Source of the DNA: Paramuribaculum sp.
Lineage (GTDB): Bacteria > Bacteroidota > Bacteroidia > Bacteroidales > Muribaculaceae
Direction of reading: 5' to 3'
Length of the DNA: 29,982 nt
NCBI GenBank assembly: GCA_009775605.1
Contig: VSPV01000013.1
Span: 1-29,982 of the forward strand
The translations under genes and the position numbers were made by a program. Each line of letters opens with the position of its first letter. The stretch's first letter is position 1. A model generated the notes under the pieces. It did not search any database and was not told where the DNA came from. It saw only the letters and a list, made by a program, of their open reading frames with translations. Positions 16,593-25,013 of this stretch are shown piece by piece.

Positions 16593-17723
16593 ATGAAGTT
16601 CTCCGATATAAGTTTTCACCGTAATGCCATTGACCGTCTTCGCCGGATGGCGGACGAAGACCGGATTCCACATGCCATTCTGATTGACGGACCGGAAGGC
16701 ATCGGGAAATTCGTCCTTGCAAGAGCATTCGCCCAATATGTCCACTGCGACAATCATACTCCCGATGGCGACAGCTGCGGAGTATGCCGTTCTTGCAGGC
16801 TCCATCAGGCCCTCAATCATACTGACCTCCACTTTTCTTTCCCCGTGGTGAAGCTTGAGAATATGACGTCTCCCCCCGTTTCCGATGATTTTCTAAATGA
16901 GTGGAGAGATTTCATAAAAAGCAACCGGTTCATGAGCATTGACAGCTGGGCATCGACCTTCACCAAAAAGAATGCTCAGCCCATGATTTACGCCCCGGAG
17001 AGTTCATCTATCATCCATAAGCTTTCCCTGACATCGCATATCTCCCGCTATCAGATTCTTATTCTATGGCTTCCTGAGCGCCTTGGTTCCGACACGGCCA
17101 ACAAGCTTCTGAAACTCGTGGAAGAGCCGCTGGAAGACACGCTGATAATAATGGTGAGCAATGACTCCAAGAGCATTCTTCCCACTATCAGTTCCAGATT
17201 GCAACGTGTCACACTCCGGCCCCTCTCCGACCAGACCGTAACCTCCATCCTCATGGAAGAAAATCCTTTGGATGAAAACGATGCAAAAGCCATAGCGCAT
17301 CTATCTCTGGGAAATATAATAGAGGCTATGAGACAGCTTTCTCTCTCCGAGGAACAGTCAAGTTTCTTCGAGATGTTCAAAAGCCTTATGCGTCTCGCCT
17401 ACCAGCGGAAAATCAAAGACCTTCGTGAGTGGGCCAACGATCTTGCGGCACTCGGACGCGAGAAAGAACTGAAGTTTTATGAGTACACATCCCGACTTAT
17501 CCGGGAAAACTTCATTTATAACTTCGCACTGCCCGAGCTTAACTATCTTAACTCCGCGGAGGGCGATTTTTCCCGTAATTTCGCACGATTCATAACCGAG
17601 CGCAATGTAGAGAAGCTCATCGAAGTGTTCGATAACGCCCGCACCGACATAGCCGGAAACGGCAACGGCAAAATCATCAATCTCGATGTGGCGATTAAAA
17701 CCATTCTTCTTCTAAAATCCTGA
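16593..17723 (+). CDS. holB: DNA polymerase III clamp-loader delta' subunit
   Basis: A 376-residue AAA+ protein of the clamp loader that opens and loads the sliding clamp. A Walker-A-like GPEGIGKF is at 33-40 and a zinc knot uses C52, C62, C65 and C68. The usual H-D-L segment follows as NHTDLHF. The SRC motif of active AAA+ partners appears as SRL in ISSRLQRV, as expected for a subunit that need not hydrolyse ATP. The gene is 5 bases upstream of the AddB-like gene and probably leads a three-gene unit with it and hemW. Confidence 0.88.
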   Translation: MKFSDISFHRNAIDRLRRMADEDRIPHAILIDGPEGIGKFVLARAFAQYVHCDNHTPDGDSCGVCRSCRLHQALNHTDLHFSFPVVKLENMTSPPVSDDFLNEWRDFIKSNRFMSIDSWASTFTKKNAQPMIYAPESSSIIHKLSLTSHISRYQILILWLPERLGSDTANKLLKLVEEPLEDTLIIMVSNDSKSILPTISSRLQRVTLRPLSDQTVTSILMEENPLDENDAKAIAHLSLGNIIEAMRQLSLSEEQSSFFEMFKSLMRLAYQRKIKDLREWANDLAALGREKELKFYEYTSRLIRENFIYNFALPELNYLNSAEGDFSRNFARFITERNVEKLIEVFDNARTDIAGNGNGKIINLDVAIKTILLLKS

Positions 17724-17728
17724 TTTAC

Positions 17729-20632
17729 ATGCCTCAGCCTTTTCTAAGCCAGGTAGCTGAAGTGTATTCCCGAAATGAGGCCTCGTCCCTTTCGGAATAC
17801 TGTTTTGTTTTCCCCAACAAACGTAGCGCCACGTTTTTCTCCATGGAAATAGAGAAAAGGCTGCAGCCGCCATATCTTATGCCGGCCATAGCTCCCGTGA
17901 GCCAGTTTGTATCTGACCTGTCGGATCTTACGGAAGCAAGCCGTTTCCAGCAGCTTACCACGCTCTACTGCATCTACCGGAAGCTCGGAGCGGAAGGCCT
18001 GTCGTTCGATGACTTCATTTTCTGGGGCGACATGATTCTGAACGACTTCAACGATGTAGACCGATGGCTGATAGACGCCCGCGAGCTTTTCACCAACGTG
18101 AAGAATGAACGGGAGATCTCAAGCACATACCTTTCCGAACAGCAGATTGAGATTATAGAGAGTTATTGGGGCGACGAAATCAACCGGGGAGCAATTGACG
18201 AGTTTTGGACGCATGTGAAATCCAACGGAGAAAAGCCTGTCCATTCAAATTTTCTCAAGCTTTGGGAGATACTTTATCCCCTCTATACAGGCTTCCGTGA
18301 AGCGCTGGAGGATAAAGGACTCGCTACCACCGGGATGTTCTACCGTAACGCCGTAGAGGCCGTGGCTGCCTACTCGGATTATCCGCTGCCTTACCGCCGA
18401 TATATCTTCGTGGGATTCAACGTGCTGTCAACAGCCGAAATGAAAATATTCTCACGGTTGCAACGCCGGAGCATGGCTGATTTCTACTGGGATTTCGCAT
18501 CTCCGGCATTTACCGATGAGCAGGGCAACCGCGCAGGTAAATACGTGGAGATGAACCGCAGGGAATTCCCTTCACGTTATCCGCTCGATGACACCCCTGT
18601 TCCCTTCCCCGCGATAAAGCTTATAGGCGTTCCGTCGCAAATCGGACAGGCGAAGATTGCCGGACAAATCATAGAGGGCTGGCTTTCCGACAAAACTATA
18701 TCTGATCCATCCAATGCCGTGGATACCGCTGTGGTGCTACCCGACGAGAATCTTTTCATACCCATGATACATTCCATCCCCGATGAAATATCGGGATTGA
18801 ATGTAACAATGGGCTTCCCCATCAAGCTCACTCCGGTCGCAGCTCTGATAAGACTGATAGTACGGTTACAGCTGAGGGCTTCAAAGACACGCGAAGGAAG
18901 CCCCTCTTTCTTCTACGAGGATGTGATAAATCTTCTCTCCATGCCGCTTTTATCGGCCATATTTCCGGAAGAATGCCTGTCGCTCATATCGGTCGTAAGA
19001 AATTCCAGGCTTTTCAGGATACCGCTTGACCTTATCAGGGAAAATGCCTCGGTGCTCCTCCCGGTTTTCGCCCCGGCTGAGACATTCGAATCGGGAGATT
19101 CCACCCGGAGGTATATAAAGACGCTCCTTGCGTTCCTTGATAAAGGAATTCCTGAAGCCGACGCTCTCCAGAAAAAATTCATAAAAGGGTATGGCGAAGT
19201 GCTCGACTCATTATGTGAGGCTACCACTTCATCAGCGATAGAGATGAAAGGAACCACACTTCTGCGTATGATAGAGCGGTCCATAGCCACATCATCGGTC
19301 AATTTTTCCGGTGAACCGCTTCAGGGGCTCCAGATTATGGGTATGCTGGAAACCAGAGCCCTCGATTTCAAGAATCTTATAATTCTTTCTCTGAACGAGC
19401 GCGTGTTTCCCAAACGCTATCAGAGACGTTCGTTCATACCTGACTCCCTGCGCACAGCCTACCATCTTGATAACGCTGACTTTCAGGAGAGCGTCTTTTC
19501 CTATTACTTTTACCGCGTTATCTCCCGCGCCGAGAATGTGGCTCTTCTTTACGACTCACGCACCGTGGGCGGCTTGAAAAGCAATGAGATGTCACGTTTT
19601 GCCAAGCAACTTCTGTTTCTCTATCCCGATGCCGTGACCGAACATACCTCGGGTGTGTTCCATGGACTTACGTCGCAGGCACCTCCGGTGTCCATACCTA
19701 AAAACGAACGCATTCTGGAGATTCTCGAACGTTATAAGCCGGGGGGCGACAGAAATCTTTCGCCGAGTTCGATCAACACGTATATCAGCTGCCCGCTGAA
19801 TTTCTATTTTTCTTTTGTCGAAGGTATGAATCCCGATAATGAGACGGTAGACTATATGGATGCGGGTACTTTCGGCGACGTGCTCCATACCACCCTTGAG
19901 GCTTTCTATCCATCTCTTCCGCGGACCGACAGCAAAATATTAGTAACGCCGGAGATTCTGGAATCATATCTCCGCCCCGACAGACGTATCGATGCCATTA
20001 TCGAGGAGAAAATACGGGAGTGCTATCCGCAGGAGACCAAAGACGGTGTGCCGCTTTCTGGTGAGACTCTTGTAATGGCCAAGGTAATCCGGACATATAT
20101 AGACACGCTCCTGCGCCTTGAAAAAGACAACGGCACTTTTGAATATAAGAAAGGAGAATTGCCCCTGAAAGGCTTCCTGAAAATAAATGATGACCTTTCT
20201 GTCAATATCAGCCTGAAAATTGACCGTATCGACAGGAAAGACGGTGTGATGAGATTCATCGACTATAAAACGGGGTCGGATACCACTGAAGCACCATCGG
20301 TAGAATCCATTTTCGACCGCATGAACCCATACCGCAACAAGGCAATCCAGCAGCTTATGTTCTACTGTAACTTCTGGCACGCTCACCGTAACGACGACAG
20401 TCCGATAAAGCCGATGATCTACAGCATGAAACATCTGGCAAAAGACGGCATCCAGCCAATCACGGTCGGCGACATGGAAGTAATGGACTACCACCAGCTG
20501 AACGAAGAGTATCTGCCGCGTCTTCATCAGGTGATTTCCGAAATATTCAATCCCGAGGTACCCTTCACCCAGTCGGAATCGCCTCATTCATGCACATTCT
20601 GCAACTTCAAGAGTGTCTGCGACCGCAAATAA
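17729..20632 (+). CDS. AddB-like PD-(D/E)XK nuclease with Fe-S cluster
   Basis: A 967-residue protein related to AddB of AddAB double-strand-break processing enzymes. The C-terminal nuclease shows H720 (GDVLHTTLE), D832 (LKIDRID) and D845-x-K847 (DYKTG), a complete RecB/Cas4-type active site. Four cysteines, C688 (SCPLNFYF) and C955, C958, C964 in a C-x2-C-x5-C tail, match the AddB/Cas4 iron-sulfur staple. The N-terminal two thirds are a degenerate superfamily 1 helicase fold: where Walker A should be, the sequence reads FPNKRSATFF, so it should not bind ATP there. It is probably the nuclease and Chi-scanning partner of an AddA helicase, but no addA lies next to it here. Confidence 0.85.
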   Translation: MPQPFLSQVAEVYSRNEASSLSEYCFVFPNKRSATFFSMEIEKRLQPPYLMPAIAPVSQFVSDLSDLTEASRFQQLTTLYCIYRKLGAEGLSFDDFIFWGDMILNDFNDVDRWLIDARELFTNVKNEREISSTYLSEQQIEIIESYWGDEINRGAIDEFWTHVKSNGEKPVHSNFLKLWEILYPLYTGFREALEDKGLATTGMFYRNAVEAVAAYSDYPLPYRRYIFVGFNVLSTAEMKIFSRLQRRSMADFYWDFASPAFTDEQGNRAGKYVEMNRREFPSRYPLDDTPVPFPAIKLIGVPSQIGQAKIAGQIIEGWLSDKTISDPSNAVDTAVVLPDENLFIPMIHSIPDEISGLNVTMGFPIKLTPVAALIRLIVRLQLRASKTREGSPSFFYEDVINLLSMPLLSAIFPEECLSLISVVRNSRLFRIPLDLIRENASVLLPVFAPAETFESGDSTRRYIKTLLAFLDKGIPEADALQKKFIKGYGEVLDSLCEATTSSAIEMKGTTLLRMIERSIATSSVNFSGEPLQGLQIMGMLETRALDFKNLIILSLNERVFPKRYQRRSFIPDSLRTAYHLDNADFQESVFSYYFYRVISRAENVALLYDSRTVGGLKSNEMSRFAKQLLFLYPDAVTEHTSGVFHGLTSQAPPVSIPKNERILEILERYKPGGDRNLSPSSINTYISCPLNFYFSFVEGMNPDNETVDYMDAGTFGDVLHTTLEAFYPSLPRTDSKILVTPEILESYLRPDRRIDAIIEEKIRECYPQETKDGVPLSGETLVMAKVIRTYIDTLLRLEKDNGTFEYKKGELPLKGFLKINDDLSVNISLKIDRIDRKDGVMRFIDYKTGSDTTEAPSVESIFDRMNPYRNKAIQQLMFYCNFWHAHRNDDSPIKPMIYSMKHLAKDGIQPITVGDMEVMDYHQLNEEYLPRLHQVISEIFNPEVPFTQSESPHSCTFCNFKSVCDRK

Positions 20633-20635
20633 CCT

Positions 20636-21736
20636 ATGGCAGGAATATATATTCACATACCGTTCTGCAGCTCTAAATGCTATTACTGTGATTTCTTTTC
20701 CGGCCCGTGTCGGTCGGCCGACGTCAAGCAGCAGTTTATCCAGGCGCTGATCCAGGAGTATGAAACGAGGAAAACAACGCTCGAAGGGCCTATAAACACT
20801 ATCTACATCGGGGGCGGCACGCCCTCACAGATGCCCGTTGCAGCATACAATGAGCTTTTCACCCATCTTCCGGACGATACTGTGGAATTTACAATGGAGG
20901 TGAACCCGGAGGATGTGGACAGAGATTTCGCCAAATGGCTTTCAAAGTCGCCTGTCAACCGCGTGAGCATGGGAGTACAGAGCTTCATTTCTTCGGAACT
21001 TGAGGCAATCGGCCGGCGTCACACTCCCGGGAAGGCGGCGGAAGCTGTGAAGATGCTGCGGGAAGCCGGAATCAGGAATATCACGCTCGATCTCATGTTC
21101 GGTCTTCCGGGGCAGACTCTCGGGTCATTTGCCGAAAGTCTGGAGAGGACTCTTTCGCTCACGCCCGAGCACATTTCAGCTTACGCATTGATGCTTGAGC
21201 CCGGCACACGCCTGACAGTAATGATCAATGCCGGAAAAATCAGTGAACCGGACTCAGACGAAGCCGAACGGATGTATCAGCATTTGTGCGACACAATGCG
21301 CGAAAACGGATATGAGCATTACGAGATTTCCAATTTCGCATTGCCCGACTACAGATCACGCCACAATTCCTCATATTGGAATTTCACTCCTTATCTCGGC
21401 CTCGGTCCTTCAGCCCACTCGTATTTAGGTGGCAGACGGTATTTCAACGCCCCGGCGGTCAGGAAATATATTGAGAATCCCTGCAATCCCGTCGCCGACG
21501 AATCTCTCACCCTCTCAAAGTCAATCGACGAATATATCATGGTGCGCCTACGCACCGCCGAAGGTATATCTCTGGATGATTTCGAAAAAAGATTCGGCGC
21601 CCCATCTCTTGACAATCTATTGAAAAGAGCCGACAGAATTTCCTCAAAACTCATACAGGAAAACGGATACATCCGTATACCTGAGGACCTCTGGATAGTC
21701 TCCGACCCTATTATAATAGAACTGTTCGAGGACTAA
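20636..21736 (+). CDS. hemW: Radical SAM heme chaperone HemW
   Basis: A 366-residue radical SAM protein with the 4Fe-4S motif C11-x3-C15-x2-C18 followed by DFF. The HemW class lacks the extra cysteine (CxC) found in true coproporphyrinogen III dehydrogenase HemN, so this is a heme-chaperone-like protein and not an oxidase. GGGTPS, the EVNPEDV stretch and the C-terminal HemN-like domain with HNSSYWNFTPYLGLGPSAHS are present. The start lies 3 bases after the AddB-like stop, which suggests translational coupling. It ends 19 bases from the convergent rlmH. Confidence 0.92.
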   Translation: MAGIYIHIPFCSSKCYYCDFFSGPCRSADVKQQFIQALIQEYETRKTTLEGPINTIYIGGGTPSQMPVAAYNELFTHLPDDTVEFTMEVNPEDVDRDFAKWLSKSPVNRVSMGVQSFISSELEAIGRRHTPGKAAEAVKMLREAGIRNITLDLMFGLPGQTLGSFAESLERTLSLTPEHISAYALMLEPGTRLTVMINAGKISEPDSDEAERMYQHLCDTMRENGYEHYEISNFALPDYRSRHNSSYWNFTPYLGLGPSAHSYLGGRRYFNAPAVRKYIENPCNPVADESLTLSKSIDEYIMVRLRTAEGISLDDFEKRFGAPSLDNLLKRADRISSKLIQENGYIRIPEDLWIVSDPIIIELFED

Positions 21737-21755
21737 AGGACTCCCACGGAGTAAA

Positions 21756-22229
21756 TCAGTCGTGATGATACGGCTCGCCTCTGAGAATTGTCATGGCCCT
21801 GTAAAGCTGCTCGCAGAAAAAGAGCCTTGCCATCTCATGCGAGAAAGTCATTCTGGAAAGTGAAATCTTGCCGTCGGCCCGGTCATATACTTTCTGCGAG
21901 AAGCCGTAAGGCCCCCCTATCACGTATACCAGCCGCTTCACCCCGCGGTTCATCATCGAGGCCTGGAAATCGGCGAACTCCCGCGACGTATATTCCCGTC
22001 CTTTCTCATCAAGAAGTATCACCGTGTCGGAGGGCGTGAGCGATGCAAGCAGCATCTCTCCTTCCTTTTCCTTCTGTTGCATTTCCGTAAGGCCGCGTGT
22101 GCTCTTCAGGTCCGAAATGCTGATTATCTCGAAACCGACATAACGGTTCACGCGGCTTTTATACTCCTCGATGCCCTTCGACATGAAAGAAGATGCTGTT
22201 TTACCGACCACAAGCAGGCAGAATTTCAT
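21756..22229 (-). CDS. rlmH: 23S rRNA pseudouridine-1915 N3-methyltransferase
   Basis: A SPOUT-fold methyltransferase (157 residues) that methylates pseudouridine 1915 in helix 69 of 23S rRNA using S-adenosylmethionine. Family hallmarks are LLDEKG at 72-77, the knot loop GGPYGF at 105-110, SLSRMTFSHEMAR at 123-135, EQLYRA at 140-145 and the C-terminal PYHHD. It is divergent from nadC, with a 66-base gap that contains a palindromic promoter region. Confidence 0.96.
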   Translation of the reverse strand: MKFCLLVVGKTASSFMSKGIEEYKSRVNRYVGFEIISISDLKSTRGLTEMQQKEKEGEMLLASLTPSDTVILLDEKGREYTSREFADFQASMMNRGVKRLVYVIGGPYGFSQKVYDRADGKISLSRMTFSHEMARLFFCEQLYRAMTILRGEPYHHD

Positions 22230-22260
22230 TCTCTTCGATTTTTGATTGATAAAAAGTTAG

Positions 22261-22278
22261 TACTTTTGCGCAAAAGTA
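22261..22278. promoter_or_regulatory. Palindromic divergent promoter for rlmH and nadC
   Basis: A perfect 18-base palindrome with the half-site TACTTTTGC. Each half contains TACTTTTG, a full match to the -7 consensus TAnnTTTG: one on the plus strand at 22261-22268 for nadC (ATG at 22296) and one on the minus strand at 22278-22271 for rlmH (start at 22229). Both boxes sit at sensible distances from their genes. A TTTG at 22241-22244 lies 16 bases before the plus-strand box, shorter than usual. The palindrome could also be a repressor operator. Confidence 0.65.
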
Positions 22279-22295
22279 GTTCAAACACCTGAAAT

Positions 22296-23141
22296 ATGAA
22301 ATCAAAAGACGAACTGATTGACGATCTTCTCACTCTCGCGTTTGCCGAGGATGTGGGCGACGGTGACCATACCACACTTTCAACAATTCCCGCCGATGAA
22401 ATGGGAGCGCAGCGTCTCATAGTTAAGGAAGAAGGCATTCTTGCCGGCGTGGATATCGCGCGCAAAGTTTTTGAGAAATTCGACCCCGAGCTTAAGATGA
22501 CAGTGTATATCGAGGACGGGGCGCACGTGAAACCCGGCGACATCGCTTTCAAGGTTGAAGGACGCGTGCGTTCGCTGCTCCAGACAGAGCGCATAATGCT
22601 CAACATCATGCAGCGCATGAGCGGCATAGCCACGACCACGGCCCGTTATCAGAAGCGTCTCGACGGTCTGAAGACAAAGGTGCTCGACACCCGTAAGACC
22701 ACTCCCGGCATGCGCATGCTCGAGAAGGAGGCCGTGCGCATAGGCGGCGGCTGCAACCATCGCATAGGTCTTTTCGACATGATACTTATCAAGGACAACC
22801 ATGTGGATTTTGCCGGAGGAATACCTCAGGCCGTACAGGCAGCCAAGGATTACTGCAAGGCCAACGGCAAGAATCTCAAGATTGAAGTGGAAGTCCGCAA
22901 TACCGATGAAATCAACCAGGCTCTCGCTGCCGGTGTCGACCGCATAATGCTCGACAATTTCACTCCCGAGCGCACACGCGAGGCTGTAGAGCTCATCAAC
23001 GGACGCACGGAGATAGAATCCTCCGGAGGCATAACCATCGACACACTCCGCGCATACGGCGAGTGTGGAGTGGACTACATCTCAGTAGGAGCACTCACCC
23101 ACTCCGTGAAAGGACTCGACATGAGCTTCAAGGCCTGCTGA
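22296..23141 (+). CDS. nadC: Nicotinate-nucleotide pyrophosphorylase (carboxylating)
   Basis: Quinolinate phosphoribosyltransferase, 281 residues, which makes nicotinate mononucleotide from quinolinate and PRPP in de novo NAD synthesis. The GDGDHTT segment is at 21-27. The LDTRKTTPGMR motif starts at 130, and GGGCNHRIGLFDMILIKDNH, LDNF and ESSGGI motifs follow in the usual order. No nadA or nadB is nearby. The gene appears monocistronic and converges with the histidine kinase gene after 22 bases, with no convincing terminator between them. Confidence 0.97.
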   Translation: MKSKDELIDDLLTLAFAEDVGDGDHTTLSTIPADEMGAQRLIVKEEGILAGVDIARKVFEKFDPELKMTVYIEDGAHVKPGDIAFKVEGRVRSLLQTERIMLNIMQRMSGIATTTARYQKRLDGLKTKVLDTRKTTPGMRMLEKEAVRIGGGCNHRIGLFDMILIKDNHVDFAGGIPQAVQAAKDYCKANGKNLKIEVEVRNTDEINQALAAGVDRIMLDNFTPERTREAVELINGRTEIESSGGITIDTLRAYGECGVDYISVGALTHSVKGLDMSFKAC

Positions 23142-23163
23142 AGGCCCCTCCTTTCACCGGAGA

Positions 23164-24387
23164 TTATCGGAATACAATCTTAAAACGCGTAAGGCCGTCT
23201 TTCTCGTCTGTAACAAGCGAAAAGGCGGCCTTGTGACGTCGCAGCACTTCCGACACCAGCATAAGTCCCAGACCGCGGTCAGCCTTCTTGGTGCTGAAGA
23301 AAGGGGTGAACAGTCTTGCGGCATTCTCCTGACTTATCCCGGGGCCATTGTCGGCCACTGTTATGGCGCGCGCCGAGGTTGTCACCGTTATTTTTCCTCC
23401 GGAAGCGCGGCCGATACTCTCCACGGCGTTTTTCACCACGTTGACCACCACACGCTCCATAAGCATGGGGTCGACCGGCACTTCGCTCTCCTTGCCTTCA
23501 TGCTTGAAATCAATCTTTATATTATCGCCGCACATTCCTGCCAGGAAAGGCCGCAGCCCTTCAATCCAGCTGTGCAGGTCAACGGCCTTGAACTCCGGTT
23601 CGGGCAGTTTCACAATGTCGGAATATGACCTGACGAAGCTCACAAGGCTCAGACAGCGCTCGCGGCTGCTCGTCACCGCCTCTCTCACGCCTTCATCCTC
23701 CCTGTAAAGCGACTCGACGGTCTCCAGCACCGACACCACGCTTCCGAGCGTATTGTTTACCTCATGGCCCATGGTGCGCACTATCTTGTTGAACACGTTG
23801 GTTTCAGCACTCAGCACTTCGTCCGTCAGCTGTTCCACGAGGAAATAAGGCCGCTTGAATCCTGAGTCCATGAACCACAGGCGTGAGCATCGAATCACCT
23901 GCGTCGCCCCGGGTCTTACCACTGCCGTCTCCCCTTCACGCAGCTCGCTGAGCCGCTTTGCTACTGAGGGAGTGACCAGACGGTTGAAAGCATCGTTACT
24001 GCGCATCACATTGCGGCTGAAATCGCAGATGGCTATTCCCATGGGCGACGTGCGTATGAGATGCTCCAGAAAATTCTCCTGCTCGAGCGTGCGCAGACGT
24101 TCTGCCTTCATTGTCGACATAAGTCCGTTGAACAGCTCGACCACTTTGTCGGCATCCTTCTGCCCCGTCACGCGGAGCTTGGTGCTGAAATCCTGCTCCC
24201 GCAGCAGATACATTCCGTTTTCCACCGATTCCAGGGGAATCTTCACCGAACGGTAGAGCAGAAAAAGCACGATTGCCTGCAGGGCTATTAATGCGGCTTC
24301 CCATTTCCAGCCGGGAATCCAGACCCATACGGCCGCGAGAGCGGCGACCGACAGGGCCAGAATTGCGAAATATGTTTTATAGCTCAC
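23164..24387 (-). CDS. Sensor histidine kinase, NtrB/NtrY-like, without periplasmic sensor
   Basis: A 407-residue kinase. Two hydrophobic helices at about 5-24 and 31-46 are joined by only some six residues, so there is no periplasmic sensor domain. A HAMP-like linker (about 47-100) and a PAS-like domain (about 103-195) follow. The phospho-accepting histidine is H208 in MGHEVNN, and the ATPase domain shows N320, DNGPG at 346-350 and GLGL at 372-375, so it looks active. It follows the response regulator by 22 bases on the same strand, downstream of the efflux genes. The short loop is like that of intramembrane-sensing kinases that take their signal from an ABC transporter. Confidence 0.9.
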   Translation of the reverse strand: MSYKTYFAILALSVAALAAVWVWIPGWKWEAALIALQAIVLFLLYRSVKIPLESVENGMYLLREQDFSTKLRVTGQKDADKVVELFNGLMSTMKAERLRTLEQENFLEHLIRTSPMGIAICDFSRNVMRSNDAFNRLVTPSVAKRLSELREGETAVVRPGATQVIRCSRLWFMDSGFKRPYFLVEQLTDEVLSAETNVFNKIVRTMGHEVNNTLGSVVSVLETVESLYREDEGVREAVTSSRERCLSLVSFVRSYSDIVKLPEPEFKAVDLHSWIEGLRPFLAGMCGDNIKIDFKHEGKESEVPVDPMLMERVVVNVVKNAVESIGRASGGKITVTTSARAITVADNGPGISQENAARLFTPFFSTKKADRGLGLMLVSEVLRRHKAAFSLVTDEKDGLTRFKIVFR

Positions 24388-24409
24388 GTCTCTTTGGAGG
24401 TATCACGTT

Positions 24410-24958
24410 TTATTTGTAATCTGTCTTGATTCCGTATTTTTCAATGCGTCGGTACAATGCCTGCCGGGTAATCCCGAGAAGCTCGGCGGCTTTGCTCAGA
24501 TTGCCGTCGCAACGGTCCACGGCTTTGGTTATTGTCTCGCGCTCGGTAGCCTCGAGGGTCGGCACCTCGGCCGCCTTCTGTTTTGCTTTGGCCGAATCAT
24601 CGAGAGCCTTGCGTATCTTGACCATGAAATCGCGGTTGCTCCACGGTTTTGTCACGAAATCCACCGCTCCGTGCTGAATGCCGTCCACTGCGAGCTTTAT
24701 GGTGCCCCAGGCCGTAATCAGTATCACGGGCACATCCGGCGCAAGTATCCGTATTTTCCGGAGCAGCTCTATACCGTCGTCGCCGGTGGTTGTCAATGAA
24801 AGATTCATGTCAAGAATCATGAGATCAGGATGCTCTGAGCGCACTATCGCCAGCGCGTCGGCCTCGTTTGAGGCTTCCATGCTCTCAAAGCCGCCTGTCT
24901 TCAGCATCAGCCCGATCGACATGCGTATTGACCGGTCATCGTCAACTATCAGAATCAT
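24410..24958 (-). CDS. Response regulator, receiver plus Fis-type HTH, no AAA+ domain
   Basis: A 182-residue response regulator. The receiver domain (1-118) carries the acidic pocket D6-D8, phospho-acceptor D50, T82 and K104-P105. A short charged linker leads to a Fis-type helix-turn-helix at about 150-177 (NLSKAAELLGITRQALYRRI), the kind found at the C terminus of NtrC proteins. The central AAA+ domain of NtrC is absent, so it cannot act as a sigma-54 activator; the layout matches the ActR/RegA/PrrA class. It is partnered with the kinase 22 bases downstream. A -7 box lies 4 bases before its ATG, pointing to its own, probably leaderless, transcript. Confidence 0.9.
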   Translation of the reverse strand: MILIVDDDRSIRMSIGLMLKTGGFESMEASNEADALAIVRSEHPDLMILDMNLSLTTTGDDGIELLRKIRILAPDVPVILITAWGTIKLAVDGIQHGAVDFVTKPWSNRDFMVKIRKALDDSAKAKQKAAEVPTLEATERETITKAVDRCDGNLSKAAELLGITRQALYRRIEKYGIKTDYK

Positions 24959-24962
24959 ATTG

Positions 24963-24970
24963 CAAATATA
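24963..24970 (-). promoter_or_regulatory. -7 box directly upstream of the response regulator
   Basis: Read on the minus strand, TATATTTG matches TAnnTTTG and only CAAT separates it from the ATG at 24958. Initiation at the usual distance would begin at or next to the A of the start codon, giving a leaderless mRNA. The -33 region is A/T-rich without a clear TTTG. Confidence 0.55.
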
Positions 24971-25013
24971 TCAACTATACCCATATTTTCATTAATATAA
25001 CAGCTGCAGTGCC

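Noticed and set aside
19964..20587. Minus-strand open frame of 207 codons inside the AddB-like nuclease region
   Set aside because: It lies opposite the nuclease motifs and Fe-S tail, which are clearly coding on the plus strand.
21737..21755. Small hairpin (ACTCC-CAC-GGAGT) between hemW and rlmH as a bidirectional terminator
   Set aside because: The stem is only 5 bases and has no T-run on either strand.
23126..23163. Possible terminator between nadC and the histidine kinase
   Set aside because: Only a 4-base GGCC stem is present, without a T-run; not enough to call.
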